40,741 nucleotides of DNA from Ectothiorhodospiraceae bacterium (GCA_003565775.1 PXAT01000189.1:1-40741); one strand, 5' to 3'; positions 7,204 through 15,335 are shown, numbered from the stretch's first letter. The notes: generated by a model from the sequence alone, not told the origin. A program made the numbers and translations.

Positions 7204-8355
7204 TCATGTGTCCGGACGCGGCGGACGGTAAACGGTGTCGGCGGTCTGGTCGTCGATCATGACATGCGACATGTAGCGATGCGTCAGATGGCGCCAGAGC
7301 GTGATGATGAACGCGGTCAAAGGCACGGCCAGGATCATGCCGATGATGCCACCGAGGGCTGTCCCCCAGAAAAAGATCGAGATCACCCCCAGCGCCGGAT
7401 GCAGGCCCGAACGGTCGGCCATGATCTTCGGCGTCAACAGCCAGCTCTCGATCAACTGCACGAGTGCGAACACCAGCAGCACCCATGCCACCAGTTCCGC
7501 GCCGCCACCGGGCTGCAGGTAGGCCACAGGCAGCACCAGAATGAGGCCGACGATAATTCCCAGAAACGGCACGATATTGAGCAGGCCGAGAAACAGCCCG
7601 AACGGGATTGCGGCTTGCAGCCCCGCCAGCGTGAAGCCCAGCGCGAGCAGGATTCCCATGATCATGGCAATGATCAACTGACCGCGGAAAAACCCGGTGA
7701 CGTAGTCGATGAAAACCGAACCGAGATAAACGATTTCCTTGCGTCTGTCCTCGCGCAGTACCTGCAGGGCCTCGAGAAATGGGCGTTGCATCCGTCGGCC
7801 CGAAAGCAGGGCGAAGAACAGGAACAACGGCACGAAGGCCAGACCGACCAGCGTTTCCAGGTAGCGCATGACGCGGTCGGTGGCATCCTCCATTTCCGGG
7901 AGGAGGTCGCGCAGGTGATCCTCTTCCATGCGGGCGGTAATCATGGCCGCAATGTCGGGGAAACGGGCGACGAACTGATTGTGCCAGCGGGAGAACGTGT
8001 CCGGTGCATCGTCGAAGAACTGGGCGAGCTGGGCCACGGTCGCCGGCAGGACCACCATCAGTGTCAGTGCGGCGGCGAAGAAAAACACCGCGAACAAAAG
8101 GATCACCGCAGGCAGGCGGCCGAAGCCGAAACGCTGTTCCATGCTGTCAACCACCGGCGACAGAACCAGCGCGATGACTCCGGCGACCGACAGCGGCAGC
8201 AGGATGCCGTAGAAGGTCGCGACCAGTTTCGCCAGGACCCAGACGATGAACACCACGAGGCTGGCCAGCACCACCCCGGCGCCGACCAGCACGGTAACGC
8301 GCAGCAGACCGCGTTCCGCCGGACTGAACAGTCCGGCGGGCCCGTGATCACTCAT
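7204..8355 (-). CDS. AI-2E family transporter (PerM/TqsA/YdiK type)
   Basis: 383 aa with about eight membrane segments. The family layout is a pair of N-terminal helices, a helix pair around 90-115, a soluble region around 115-165 (FFDDAPDTFSRWHNQFVARF), and a C-terminal bundle. The bundle holds the signature GLLNIVPFLGIIVGLI and an ESWLLTPKIM segment around 300. Members include TqsA, linked to autoinducer-2 export, and various Na+-coupled or unknown permeases; the substrate is not predictable. The ATG at 8355 lies 24 bases after the stop of the DUF1328 gene, so they likely share a transcript. The yqjD-like gene starts 109 bases beyond this stop, possibly as a separate unit. Confidence 0.85.
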   Translation of the reverse strand: MSDHGPAGLFSPAERGLLRVTVLVGAGVVLASLVVFIVWVLAKLVATFYGILLPLSVAGVIALVLSPVVDSMEQRFGFGRLPAVILLFAVFFFAAALTLMVVLPATVAQLAQFFDDAPDTFSRWHNQFVARFPDIAAMITARMEEDHLRDLLPEMEDATDRVMRYLETLVGLAFVPLFLFFALLSGRRMQRPFLEALQVLREDRRKEIVYLGSVFIDYVTGFFRGQLIIAMIMGILLALGFTLAGLQAAIPFGLFLGLLNIVPFLGIIVGLILVLPVAYLQPGGGAELVAWVLLVFALVQLIESWLLTPKIMADRSGLHPALGVISIFFWGTALGGIIGMILAVPLTAFIITLWRHLTHRYMSHVMIDDQTADTVYRPPRPDT

Positions 8356-8379
8356 GGCCGCTGATACGACTTGGCTGCG

Positions 8380-8550
8380 TCATGCCGGTGGCGCGGAGAC
8401 GCCACCGAAGATGAGTGCGGCGATAAACAGGACGAGGAAAACGAAAAACAGGATCTTGGCGAACGAAGCGGCCATGCCGGCGATGCCGGTAAAACCGAGC
8501 ACGCCGGCCACCAGTGCGACCACCAGAAAAATCAGGGCCCAGGTCAGCAT
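8380..8550 (-). CDS. DUF1328 small membrane protein (YtjA-like)
   Basis: 56 aa on the minus strand, starting [20 protein letters not shown]. Two hydrophobic helices (about 4-22 and 30-50) are separated by the [14 protein letters not shown] turn, and it ends FGGVSAPPA. This is the full length and pattern of the DUF1328/YtjA family of 50-60-residue inner-membrane proteins. They are of unknown function and often sit near stress or osmotic genes. A strong AAAGGAGGT site lies 5 bases before the ATG. It directly precedes the AI-2E-family transporter gene. The gap 8551-8810 between it and the divergent gene presumably holds both promoters; no confident -35/-10 pair was found. Confidence 0.9.
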   Translation of the reverse strand: MLTWALIFLVVALVAGVLGFTGIAGMAASFAKILFFVFLVLFIAALIFGGVSAPPA

Positions 8551-8810
8551 CGAATACCTCCTTTCGGAATAGAGCAGTTCTTCCCTGGCGGAGCAAAAAC
8601 TGTGCCGGCCACCCAGCTGCCAGTCCTGAACTTCAGCAGACGGAACGCACTTGCTGTGGTACGACTATCACTTAAGGTCGGCGTGTTGTTCCCGTCAAGC
8701 CGGGGTCGTGGTTGCGACGGTGTGTCTGCCGTTGCTGTTCTACACTGAACCGCTCGGCAACGTGCCTCATGACTGCGTCGGAGCGGCACGGGGCAATCGT
8801 GGAGAGGTGT

Positions 8811-9740
8811 ATGGCAACAATCGATAGACCTTGGCTCGGCGCGCTGCTGCCGGCGGTTTGCCTCGCGTCGGGAAACCTGTTTGCGATCGAGCTCGATCTC
8901 GAGCAGATCGCTGACGGTGTCCATGTGCATCAGGGCGTGCACGAAGACGTCAATGCCGACAACCACGGAGACATCGCCAATATCGGTTTCATCATTGGCC
9001 GGGATTGTGTCGCGATTATCGACAGTGGCGGTTCACCGGCCGTTGGCAAGGCGCTGCGCGCAGAAGTCCATGCCCTGACCGACACGCCGATCTGCTACGT
9101 CATCAACACGCATGTGCATCCGGATCATGTCTTCGGCAACGTCGCCTTTGTCGGCGAGGACGTGCAGTTTGTCGGACATCACCGTCTGGGAGCGCAACTG
9201 GCGGCGCGCGGCGAGTATTACCTGGACGCGATGACGCGGATGCTCGACGAACCGCTGTCCGAGGACGTGATCGTCGGGCCGGACATTGCCGTCGAGGACT
9301 CGCTGACGCTGGATCTGGGTGATCGTCTGCTGCGGCTGGAGGCGATGCCCGAGGCGCATACCGACACCGATCTCATCATCATGGATCAGGCCACGGAAAC
9401 GCTCTGGCTCGGTGATCTGCTGTTCGTCGACCGGATTCCGTCGATGGATGGCAGCCTGCTCGGCTGGCTGGCGGTCATGGACCGGCTGCGTGACATGCCG
9501 GCGGCCCGGGTGGTGGCGGGCCACGGGCCGGTCAGCCTCGACTGGCCGGATGCAGCCGACGATCAGCAGCATTATCTCGAGATGCTGCGAGACCAGACGC
9601 GTCAGGTGATCGAGGCCGGCGCAACGATCGAGCAGGCCTTGCAATACGTCGGTCGTGACGAACGCGATGCATGGTTGCTGTTCGAGGAGTATCATGAAGG
9701 AAATGTCCAGTCCGCATTTGCTGAACTGGAATGGGAGTGA
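8811..9740 (+). CDS. Quinoprotein relay system zinc metallohydrolase (metallo-beta-lactamase fold)
   Basis: 309 aa with an N-terminal secretion signal (about residues 1-25). The metallo-beta-lactamase zinc motif HVHPDH is at residues 101-106 (H101, H103, D105, H106). Further ligands are likely in EAHTDTDLIIM and GHGPV. The closest family I recognise is the SoxH-related metallohydrolases found beside quinoprotein alcohol dehydrogenases. They are annotated as part of a PQQ-dehydrogenase relay, with no proven substrate. The next gene, 16 bases on, encodes the SoxYZ-like carrier that normally accompanies it, which supports the call. A GGAGAGGTGT site precedes the ATG at 8811; about 33 upstream in-frame codons are rejected for that reason. 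Confidence 0.8.
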   Translation: MATIDRPWLGALLPAVCLASGNLFAIELDLEQIADGVHVHQGVHEDVNADNHGDIANIGFIIGRDCVAIIDSGGSPAVGKALRAEVHALTDTPICYVINTHVHPDHVFGNVAFVGEDVQFVGHHRLGAQLAARGEYYLDAMTRMLDEPLSEDVIVGPDIAVEDSLTLDLGDRLLRLEAMPEAHTDTDLIIMDQATETLWLGDLLFVDRIPSMDGSLLGWLAVMDRLRDMPAARVVAGHGPVSLDWPDAADDQQHYLEMLRDQTRQVIEAGATIEQALQYVGRDERDAWLLFEEYHEGNVQSAFAELEWE

Positions 9741-9756
9741 TCCCGGGAGGAGCATC

Positions 9757-10572
9757 ATGTCACGGCTGGTCTGTCTCGTGCTGGCGCTGTGTGTCTGCCT
9801 GCCGCTGTGGGCGGCGGACGAGGATGGCGAGCGTTGGAAACTGATTCGCGATGACCTGTTCGGTGATCGCGCCATCGAAAAAGGCGATCACCTGATGGCC
9901 CTGAAGGCCCCGTTTCGGGCCTCTGACGCCGCGCTGGTTCCGATCGGCGTCGAAGATCAGCGCGGAGAGGCCGACCCCGCCATCCGCAGGCTCTGGCTGA
10001 TTGTCGACGACAACCCCGTGCCGCTTGCCGGTTCCTTCGAATACGGTCCGGCGGCCAGCAGCATCGACATGTCCACCCGGGTACGGGTCAATGCCTACTC
10101 GCATGTGCGGGCGGTGGCAGAGACCGAGGACGGCTCCCTCTATATGGTGCGCGAGCATGTGCGCGCCAGCGGTGGTTGCAGTGCGCCGGTCAGTGCCGAT
10201 GACGAAGAGGCGCTAAAGGGCATGGGCGAGATTCGCGTGCGGGCCTGGGACCGTCAGGACAAGGGGGGAGCCGATCTCCAGATCAGCATCCGCCACCCCA
10301 ATTTCTCCGGCATGCAGATGGACCAGGTTACCCGTCTGTACCGCCGTGCCCATTACGTGAAAGATGTGGAAGTGCTGTCCGGTGGCGAGCGCGTCCTGCG
10401 TGCCGACCTGACCATTGCCATGAGCCGTGACCCCAGCCTGCGGCTGGCCTCCAGTGTGGCGGGCGATCAGGACGTGACCGTCGTGGTCAACGACAGCGAA
10501 GGCAATACCTTCCGCGAGGAAGTCAGCGTCAGCCCCCGCATCTCCGACTTCGACTTCTCCGCCGCACAGTAA
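9757..10572 (+). CDS. Quinoprotein dehydrogenase-associated SoxYZ-like carrier protein
   Basis: 271 aa with a signal peptide (about 1-19, ending LPLWA). A SoxY-like domain carries the SGGCSAP motif with the conserved Cys at residue 141, followed by a SoxZ-like Ig fold (about 160-265, including HPNFSGMQMDQ). In thiosulfate oxidation SoxY carries the substrate on a Cys near its C-terminus. In this fused family the role is inferred to be carrying an intermediate for a periplasmic PQQ dehydrogenase. It is probably co-transcribed with the metallohydrolase, and CGGGAGGAGC gives a good ribosome-binding site for the ATG at 9757. No PQQ-dependent dehydrogenase, cytochrome or pqq gene lies in the window. 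Confidence 0.82.
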   Translation: MSRLVCLVLALCVCLPLWAADEDGERWKLIRDDLFGDRAIEKGDHLMALKAPFRASDAALVPIGVEDQRGEADPAIRRLWLIVDDNPVPLAGSFEYGPAASSIDMSTRVRVNAYSHVRAVAETEDGSLYMVREHVRASGGCSAPVSADDEEALKGMGEIRVRAWDRQDKGGADLQISIRHPNFSGMQMDQVTRLYRRAHYVKDVEVLSGGERVLRADLTIAMSRDPSLRLASSVAGDQDVTVVVNDSEGNTFREEVSVSPRISDFDFSAAQ

Positions 10573-10583
10573 GGCCCACGGGG

Positions 10584-10613
10584 CGCTGATCCGTTCTTAC
10601 GACCGGATCAGCG
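10584..10613 (+). terminator. Hairpin ending the quinoprotein-relay pair
   Basis: CGCTGATCCG at 10584-10593 and CGGATCAGCG at 10604-10613 form a perfect 10-bp stem with a 10-base loop, 11 bases past the carrier stop codon. No U-tract follows. The rest of the gap to 10745 holds only a short motif CAACCCCGTGAGACTCCACC that also occurs, slightly changed, at 1775-1795. Confidence 0.55.
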
Positions 10614-10745
10614 TCCACGGCCTCAGCTCAGTCGACGCGTTTCCGGTTCAAACCAGCCGGGGGCAACCCCGTGAGACTCCACCCGTATAGGCCTTTGCAG
10701 AGCGGCGTGGGCGAGGTTCACTTTTCTTCGAACTTTGAACCGGGC

Positions 10746-11228
10746 TTATTCCGCCAACCCCTCCCGGATGATCGCGTGCATGGTCTCGTTCAGGCGCCGA
10801 GCGGCCTCGTCGGCCTGCTCGATGCCGCTGTCTTCGGGCACGCGCAGACTGCTTGCTACGACCTGGTCACCCTCGCGATACACCGCGACCCGGCAGGGCA
10901 TGTACCGGATCAGATCCGGCTTGGCCTTGAGCAGGTCGGTGACCAGATCCAGGTCGCACATCTGAATCACGGTTGCGCCGGGCAGGCTGTCCACGCCTCT
11001 GGACTCGAGAGCCTCGCCGAACTGGGTTCGCCCGGTGATCACGAAGTTGCGGGCGCTGGCGGCAAACTCCAGATCGAACAGGGCGTCGTCCAGCGGCTTG
11101 TTGCTGCGTTCCATGATCACGTCGCTGTCCTGACCTGTCGCCGGCTCGGACGCGCACGCGCTCAGCAAGAGGCAAAGCGCAATTGTCGTAATGATGCGAA
11201 TCAGGTCTTTCCGGGGTCCTGTCTGCAT
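10746..11228 (-). CDS. DUF302 domain lipoprotein
   Basis: 160 aa from the ATG at 11228. A basic N-terminus (GPRKDLIR) and hydrophobic helix end in the lipobox LLSAC (Cys about residue 25). The mature protein has the DUF302 pattern: FDLEFAASARNFVITGRTQF, then an IQMCDLDLVTDLLKAKPDLIRYMPCR core, then VAVYREGDQV. DUF302 proteins are small alpha/beta folds of uncertain role, often periplasmic and sometimes near sulfur or heavy-metal genes. An in-frame ATG at 11264 would add 12 residues before the signal and is less likely. The gene converges on the quinoprotein-relay pair. Confidence 0.75.
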   Translation of the reverse strand: MQTGPRKDLIRIITTIALCLLLSACASEPATGQDSDVIMERSNKPLDDALFDLEFAASARNFVITGRTQFGEALESRGVDSLPGATVIQMCDLDLVTDLLKAKPDLIRYMPCRVAVYREGDQVVASSLRVPEDSGIEQADEAARRLNETMHAIIREGLAE

Positions 11229-11611
11229 GGCTATGAATCCGTCCGCTGAGGGCACATGTGCCATAACGATACGCGGATTTTGCCGCTAATCTGCGTCTCG
11301 TTTCCCGTCTCGTCTCGTCCTGACGCCGTTTCCGCGTTCTGGCACGGTCGCTGCAATAACCCAAGTGCGACTCGGATGCCGCGCAAGGTCATCCGGGCCG
11401 TATGCGACAGACCCGGCGGATGCCGGGTCAGTGAGAGCAAGAATCCCGTCGGGATTACGTTCTCCCCCTCTGTGAATCGCATGAGAGCCCTTTTGACCGC
11501 CGGTTGCCCACCGGCGGTTTTTTTTGCCGAAGAATCTGTTGCGATGCGCCGTCGATGAGTACCGCGGCACCGGATCCGGCCGGGGCCGGCAGTCGTGCTA
11601 TTTTCGCTGCC
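11229..11611 (+). other. Long leader region upstream of the SLC13-type permease
   Basis: 383 bases without a convincing gene. It holds at least two hairpins on the plus strand: GACCCGGC-GGAT-GCCGGGTC at 11410-11429, and AATCCC-GTC-GGGATT near 11441-11455, the latter extendable by GAGAG/TTCTC. A strong intrinsic terminator follows at 11496-11525, and then the permease start. It could be an attenuated leader, a riboswitch or a separate small RNA. No known riboswitch consensus was recognised. Confidence 0.5.
11496..11525 (+). terminator. Strong intrinsic terminator before the SLC13 permease
   Basis: ACCGCCGG at 11496-11503, a 7-base loop, CCGGCGGT at 11511-11518 and then an unbroken run of T to 11525: a textbook Rho-independent terminator on the plus strand. 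The only plus-strand material it could terminate is the leader upstream of it. That implies either attenuation of the permease gene or a small RNA. Confidence 0.9.
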
Positions 11612-13393
11612 ATGGATCCGCAATTACTCATCGGTCTGGTTCTTGCCGTCGCTCTGGGACTGTTCGTCTGGGGGTACTGGCGCTACGACCTGGTCGCGTT
11701 GATGACATTGATCGCCTGCGTCGCCCTTGGGCTGGTGCCGGCCGATGGCGCCTTTGCCGGGTTTTCGCATCCCGCCGTGGTGACCGTGGCCGCGGTTCTG
11801 GTTCTCAGTCGCGCGCTGGGCACCGCCGGTGTGGTCGACATCATGGGTGGCTGGCTCGGCCGGATCGGTGAACGTCCGCTGGTGCAGGCGGCGCTTTTGA
11901 CGCTGCTTGTCGCCGTGTTTTCCGCGTTCATGAACAATGTCGGTGCCCTGGCTCTGTTGTTGCCCGTGGCGATCCGCATTGCCCGAGACGGCGGTTTTCC
12001 TGCGTCCCGCCTGCTCATGCCCCTCGCCTTCGGGTCCTTGCTCGGCGGCATGACCACACTGATCGGTACACCGCCGAATATCATCATCGCCAGCTACCGG
12101 GAGACCAGCCTCGATCAGGCCTTCGGGATGTTCGACTTTGCTCCGGTCGGGGTTGCCGTCATGGCGGCAGGTCTGGTCCTGCTGATGGTCCTGCCACGTT
12201 TCGTGCTGCCGGACCGGCGCGGTGAGGCAGCGCCCGACGACTTGTTCGACATTGGTGGTTACCTGCTGGAGCTGCGTGTCGACGAGGACTCTGATCTGAT
12301 CGGCGAAACCCAGCGTGCTCTGGAGCCGGTCCTGGCAGAGAAGCTCGACGGCATGCTGGTCGGCTTGCGGCGCAACGGTCAGCGGAGCCTGCCGCAACAC
12401 GGCAATCAGCAGATCCGCGAAGGCGATGTGCTGGTCGTTCAGGCCGACCCGGAAAAGGTACAGGCTGCGGCCGAGGGGCTGGGGCTGAAGCTGGACGTTG
12501 ACGAGGAACTCGCTGTCAGCCTTGAAGCGGCCGACGACGAACTGGTCACGATGGAAGCGGTGGTGCTGCCGGACGGACGCATCGCCGGTCACGATCTGCG
12601 CTCCCTCGCTCTGCCCCGGCGTTTCGGTGTGGTGGTGCTGGCGGTGGCGCGTCAGGGGCAGCGTGTGAGTCAGCGTCTGAGCCGGATCCGGTTTCGCGGT
12701 GGCGACGTGCTGCTGCTTCAGGGCGATCGCGAGGCCCTCTCCGAGGCCACGTCCCAGCTGGGCTGTCTGCCGCTGGCCGACCGCGAACTGTCGCTGGGCG
12801 CACCGCGCAAGCTGTTCATCGGCCTGGGTCTGTTCCTGTTTGCCATTGCCGCCGTGGTGGCGGGTCTGGCGCCGGTTCAGATCGCCCTGACCGCTGCTGC
12901 GGCGGGTGTGGTTCTGGGTGGGGTGATCAACCTGCGTCAGGCCTATTCGGCCATCGACTGGCCGGTGATCATTCTCCTCGGCGCCATGATTCCGGTGGGT
13001 CAGGCCTTCGAGGCCTCGGGCGCAGCGGCCAGCCTGACGGCGGTCCTGCTCGAAGTGGGCACCGAACTGCCCCCTGTCGTGATCCTCGGTGCCCTGCTGC
13101 TGACCGCGATGCTGCTGTCGGATCTCATCAACAACGCCAGTGCCGCAGTGCTTCTGGCGCCGATTGCGGTAGCTCTGGCGCATTCTCTCAATGTCTCTCC
13201 GGACCCGTTTCTGATGGCGGTTGCCATCGGCGCTTCCTGTGCCTTCCTGACCCCGATCGGCCATCAGTCGAATACGCTGGTCATGGGGCCGGGCGGCTAC
13301 CGCTTCAGTGACTATGCCCGCCTTGGCCTGCCGCTGCAGATACTTGTGTTCTGCCTAGGTCTGCCGATGCTGTTACTGGTCTGGCCGTTTTAG
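11612..13393 (+). CDS. SLC13-family permease with two TrkA-C (RCK_C) domains
   Basis: 593 aa. An N-terminal membrane half has the SLC13/CitM features FMNNVGALALLLPVAI and [21 protein letters not shown]. Two cytosolic TrkA-C domains follow, at about 210-290 and 300-385, each ending in a GDVLxxQ strand. A C-terminal membrane half has DLINNASAAVLLAPIAVALA and SCAFLTPIGHQSN. The pattern fits divalent-anion:Na+ symporters and related sulfate or dicarboxylate permeases; RCK_C domains usually bind nucleotides or ions to gate transport. Two starts are possible (11555, 11612). The ATG at 11612 gives the usual family N-terminus. The final Phe is followed by TAG, which is the first triplet of repeat copy C. 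Confidence 0.87.
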   Translation: MDPQLLIGLVLAVALGLFVWGYWRYDLVALMTLIACVALGLVPADGAFAGFSHPAVVTVAAVLVLSRALGTAGVVDIMGGWLGRIGERPLVQAALLTLLVAVFSAFMNNVGALALLLPVAIRIARDGGFPASRLLMPLAFGSLLGGMTTLIGTPPNIIIASYRETSLDQAFGMFDFAPVGVAVMAAGLVLLMVLPRFVLPDRRGEAAPDDLFDIGGYLLELRVDEDSDLIGETQRALEPVLAEKLDGMLVGLRRNGQRSLPQHGNQQIREGDVLVVQADPEKVQAAAEGLGLKLDVDEELAVSLEAADDELVTMEAVVLPDGRIAGHDLRSLALPRRFGVVVLAVARQGQRVSQRLSRIRFRGGDVLLLQGDREALSEATSQLGCLPLADRELSLGAPRKLFIGLGLFLFAIAAVVAGLAPVQIALTAAAAGVVLGGVINLRQAYSAIDWPVIILLGAMIPVGQAFEASGAAASLTAVLLEVGTELPPVVILGALLLTAMLLSDLINNASAAVLLAPIAVALAHSLNVSPDPFLMAVAIGASCAFLTPIGHQSNTLVMGPGGYRFSDYARLGLPLQILVFCLGLPMLLLVWPF

Positions 13394-13415
13394 GGAATAC
13401 TTCAGCGTTTCCCTA
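13391..13415. repeat. MITE-like repeat, copy C (25-bp minimal form)
   Basis: TAGGGAA directly joined to TACTTCAGCGTTTCCCTA: only the two outer ends of the element remain, and the right 18 bases match the right end of copy B exactly. It provides the TAG stop of the permease gene. It looks like an internal-deletion derivative or an excision footprint. Confidence 0.75.
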
Positions 13416-13516
13416 GTCCGGCTCGGCGGATGAACGAACCGTGAATGCGGAACTCAGCCCGAGTTCACCGCCGTCTGGTACCGTCGCGGTTACTTCCGTT
13501 CTGGGACGGACCTCGG

Positions 13517-14632
13517 ATGCCGCGCTGGCTGCTACTGCTGATTCTGCTGTCCTTCACGCTGCCGGCCGTGGCCCTGCCGCCACCGGAGTTCGGCGCTCGC
13601 GTGCAGCTGGAGCATATCGACTACAACGGCGATCGGCAGAATCCGCCCGACGGGTTCTTCTGGCGCGCCATCCGGCTCAGTGTCACCGGCCAGACCAACC
13701 CCGGCTGGGGCTACAAGGTGGAGTACGACGTCGCCTATGGACATGCCGATGCCGAGAATCTCTATCTCAGTTACATGAACCGGGATAACGAGTGGAGCCT
13801 TGGCGAACGCAAGGTGCCGCTCGGTATGGCGCGTCTGACCAGCGCCGGCCGCCTGACCCTGGCCGAACGCCCGGCACCCGTCGAGAGCCTGACCGACAGC
13901 ACACGCTTCGGTCTCTGGTATGCGCGGGAGCTGGAGCAGGGCCTGCTGCAGACCATGCTCTACAGTCGCAGCATCAATGACAGCGGCAACGCCCGTCCGC
14001 TGGGCCTGGCGGCGCGGCTGGTACTGAATCCGGTGCGCGACGGTGATCGCATCGTGCATCTTGCCAGCGCGGCCGCTTACGAGAATGTCGACCGGCGGGC
14101 CGATCCGTCGTACAGCGCTCGCCCCGAGGCGCGGCCGGATCGGGGCCGTTTCCGCCTGCTGAATACCGGCTCCATCGAGGACGTGGCCAACACCTTCTCC
14201 GGTGGCCTAGAAGCGGCGTTCCAGGTCGGTGCGCTGACCACCAAGGCCGAGTATCTCCGCATCCGGTTGGATCGCCGACGTGCGAGCAACCTTGTCTTCG
14301 ATGGCTGGTATGTCGAGAGCAGTTACCGTCTGACCGGTGAGCCGATGACCTATGATGGATCCTCGTTCCGCGACGTGGTGCCGCGCGGCACCTATGGCGC
14401 CTGGGAGGTGGCCGCGCGCTACAGCCGCCTGGATCTCAATGACGGCGGTGTCCGTGGTGGTCGTCAGGATGCGGTGACGCTGGCGCTCAACTGGTACGCC
14501 ACCGAGCGGCTTCGCTTCTACGCCAATCTGGTGGACGTGCGCGCGCGTGGCGGTGACGTGGAGATCGACGGCATGCCCGTGGGCCGGGAAAGCGCGCAAA
14601 TCGTCGTGCTGCGGACACAGATCGGCTTCTGA
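13517..14632 (+). CDS. Phosphate-selective porin O/P-like outer-membrane protein
   Basis: 371 aa with a signal peptide ending near AVALP (about residue 20) and then a beta-strand-rich, aromatic and charged sequence. Recognisable OprO/OprP-like features are GYKVEYDVAYGHADAENLYL, GERKVPLGMARLTSAGRLTL, AEYLRIRL near two thirds of the length, and a terminal strand ending in Phe (VLRTQIGF) for outer-membrane insertion. OprP-type porins form anion-selective trimers. The Arg-rich loops (RRADPSYSARPEARPDRGRF) would suit anion passage, though selectivity is inferred. The start at 13517 directly precedes the signal peptide. The gene lies 123 bases after the SLC13-type anion permease on the same strand, suggesting a shared transport theme. 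Confidence 0.75.
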   Translation: MPRWLLLLILLSFTLPAVALPPPEFGARVQLEHIDYNGDRQNPPDGFFWRAIRLSVTGQTNPGWGYKVEYDVAYGHADAENLYLSYMNRDNEWSLGERKVPLGMARLTSAGRLTLAERPAPVESLTDSTRFGLWYARELEQGLLQTMLYSRSINDSGNARPLGLAARLVLNPVRDGDRIVHLASAAAYENVDRRADPSYSARPEARPDRGRFRLLNTGSIEDVANTFSGGLEAAFQVGALTTKAEYLRIRLDRRRASNLVFDGWYVESSYRLTGEPMTYDGSSFRDVVPRGTYGAWEVAARYSRLDLNDGGVRGGRQDAVTLALNWYATERLRFYANLVDVRARGGDVEIDGMPVGRESAQIVVLRTQIGF

Positions 14633-14635
14633 CAG

Positions 14636-15253
14636 CTATTTGTCGTCGGCCGTTGAGGTATCCGGGCGGTGCGACCAGAGCGGGAAGTCAATGCCGGCAA
14701 GGTGGTTCATGACCCATGCCTGTAACAGCAGCAGGACCACGCCGCCCAGCAGAACCGGGATCTGGCTCAGCTGCGGCATCAGCCCCAGGGAGACGATCAG
14801 CGCGGTGGCGGCGGCCGGAGGATGATTGGCCCTGAACCAGACCATCAGCGCGCAACTCGCAGCCAGCGACAAACCAACGGCACCAACCCGTGACAGATCG
14901 ACGCTTGTCTGCAGCGCGGATGGGGCGTCCAGCAGACCGAAAAGCGCCAGCGCGCACCAGCCGGCGATGGCACCGATGCCATGTCCGAGAAGGGTGTTGC
15001 GAGGACAGGCCGAGGAACTGGTGGGTTCGTAAAACAGGATGAACGCCGTTGCACCGAGGGACGGGAAGATGAAGGCTGCCTGGGTCAGTAATGCCAGCGA
15101 CGCGATCAGCGTGATGCTGATGCCGGCGCTGATGAAGGCGAACACGGCCAGCACGGCAGTGGGATTATAACGGCGGCTTATTCGGCGAAGCCTTATCCGG
15201 CCGAGGAGTCCGTAGACCAGGCGACGACGTCGCCGTTCATTGGCGGTACGCAT
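14636..15253 (-). CDS. HPP family integral membrane protein
   Basis: 205 aa. A very basic N-terminus (NERRRRRLVYGLLGRIRLRR) is followed by four to five membrane helices. The HPP motif NHPPAAATAL is at about 143-152 and the conserved FPSLGATAF and PTSSSACPRN segments are near 63-95. Plant and cyanobacterial HPP members are nitrite transporters; bacterial members are mostly uncharacterised. The gene converges on the porin gene with only 3 bases between stop codons. GGAAGAGG precedes the ATG at 15253. Confidence 0.8.
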   Translation of the reverse strand: MRTANERRRRRLVYGLLGRIRLRRISRRYNPTAVLAVFAFISAGISITLIASLALLTQAAFIFPSLGATAFILFYEPTSSSACPRNTLLGHGIGAIAGWCALALFGLLDAPSALQTSVDLSRVGAVGLSLAASCALMVWFRANHPPAAATALIVSLGLMPQLSQIPVLLGGVVLLLLQAWVMNHLAGIDFPLWSHRPDTSTADDK

Positions 15254-15335
15254 GGGTGCGCCTCTTCCTTGCGACGCCCGGCGGGCGGCACCGACACGTC
15301 GCCTATCTGGATGCGTCGCGCCGGTGCCGTTGGCC

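Noticed and set aside
7264-8364. A 366-codon plus-strand frame opposite the AI-2E-family gene
   Set aside because: Its composition (His, Gln, Glu runs) and lack of any motif mark it as a shadow of the transporter codons.
10671-11249. A plus-strand frame starting GTGAGACTCCAC and running through the DUF302 gene
   Set aside because: After the first few codons it is simply antisense to the DUF302 lipoprotein. At most the first bases are an insertion-sequence scar.
11350-11495. A tRNA or known riboswitch in the leader before the SLC13 permease
   Set aside because: No cloverleaf or T-loop GTTCGA motif, and no TPP, SAM, cobalamin, glycine or fluoride consensus, could be matched. It is kept only as an unclassified structured leader.
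11624-13264. A 546-codon open frame antisense to the SLC13 permease
   Set aside because: The same artefact: a Gln/His/Arg-rich peptide without a start signal or domain, opposite a clear transporter.
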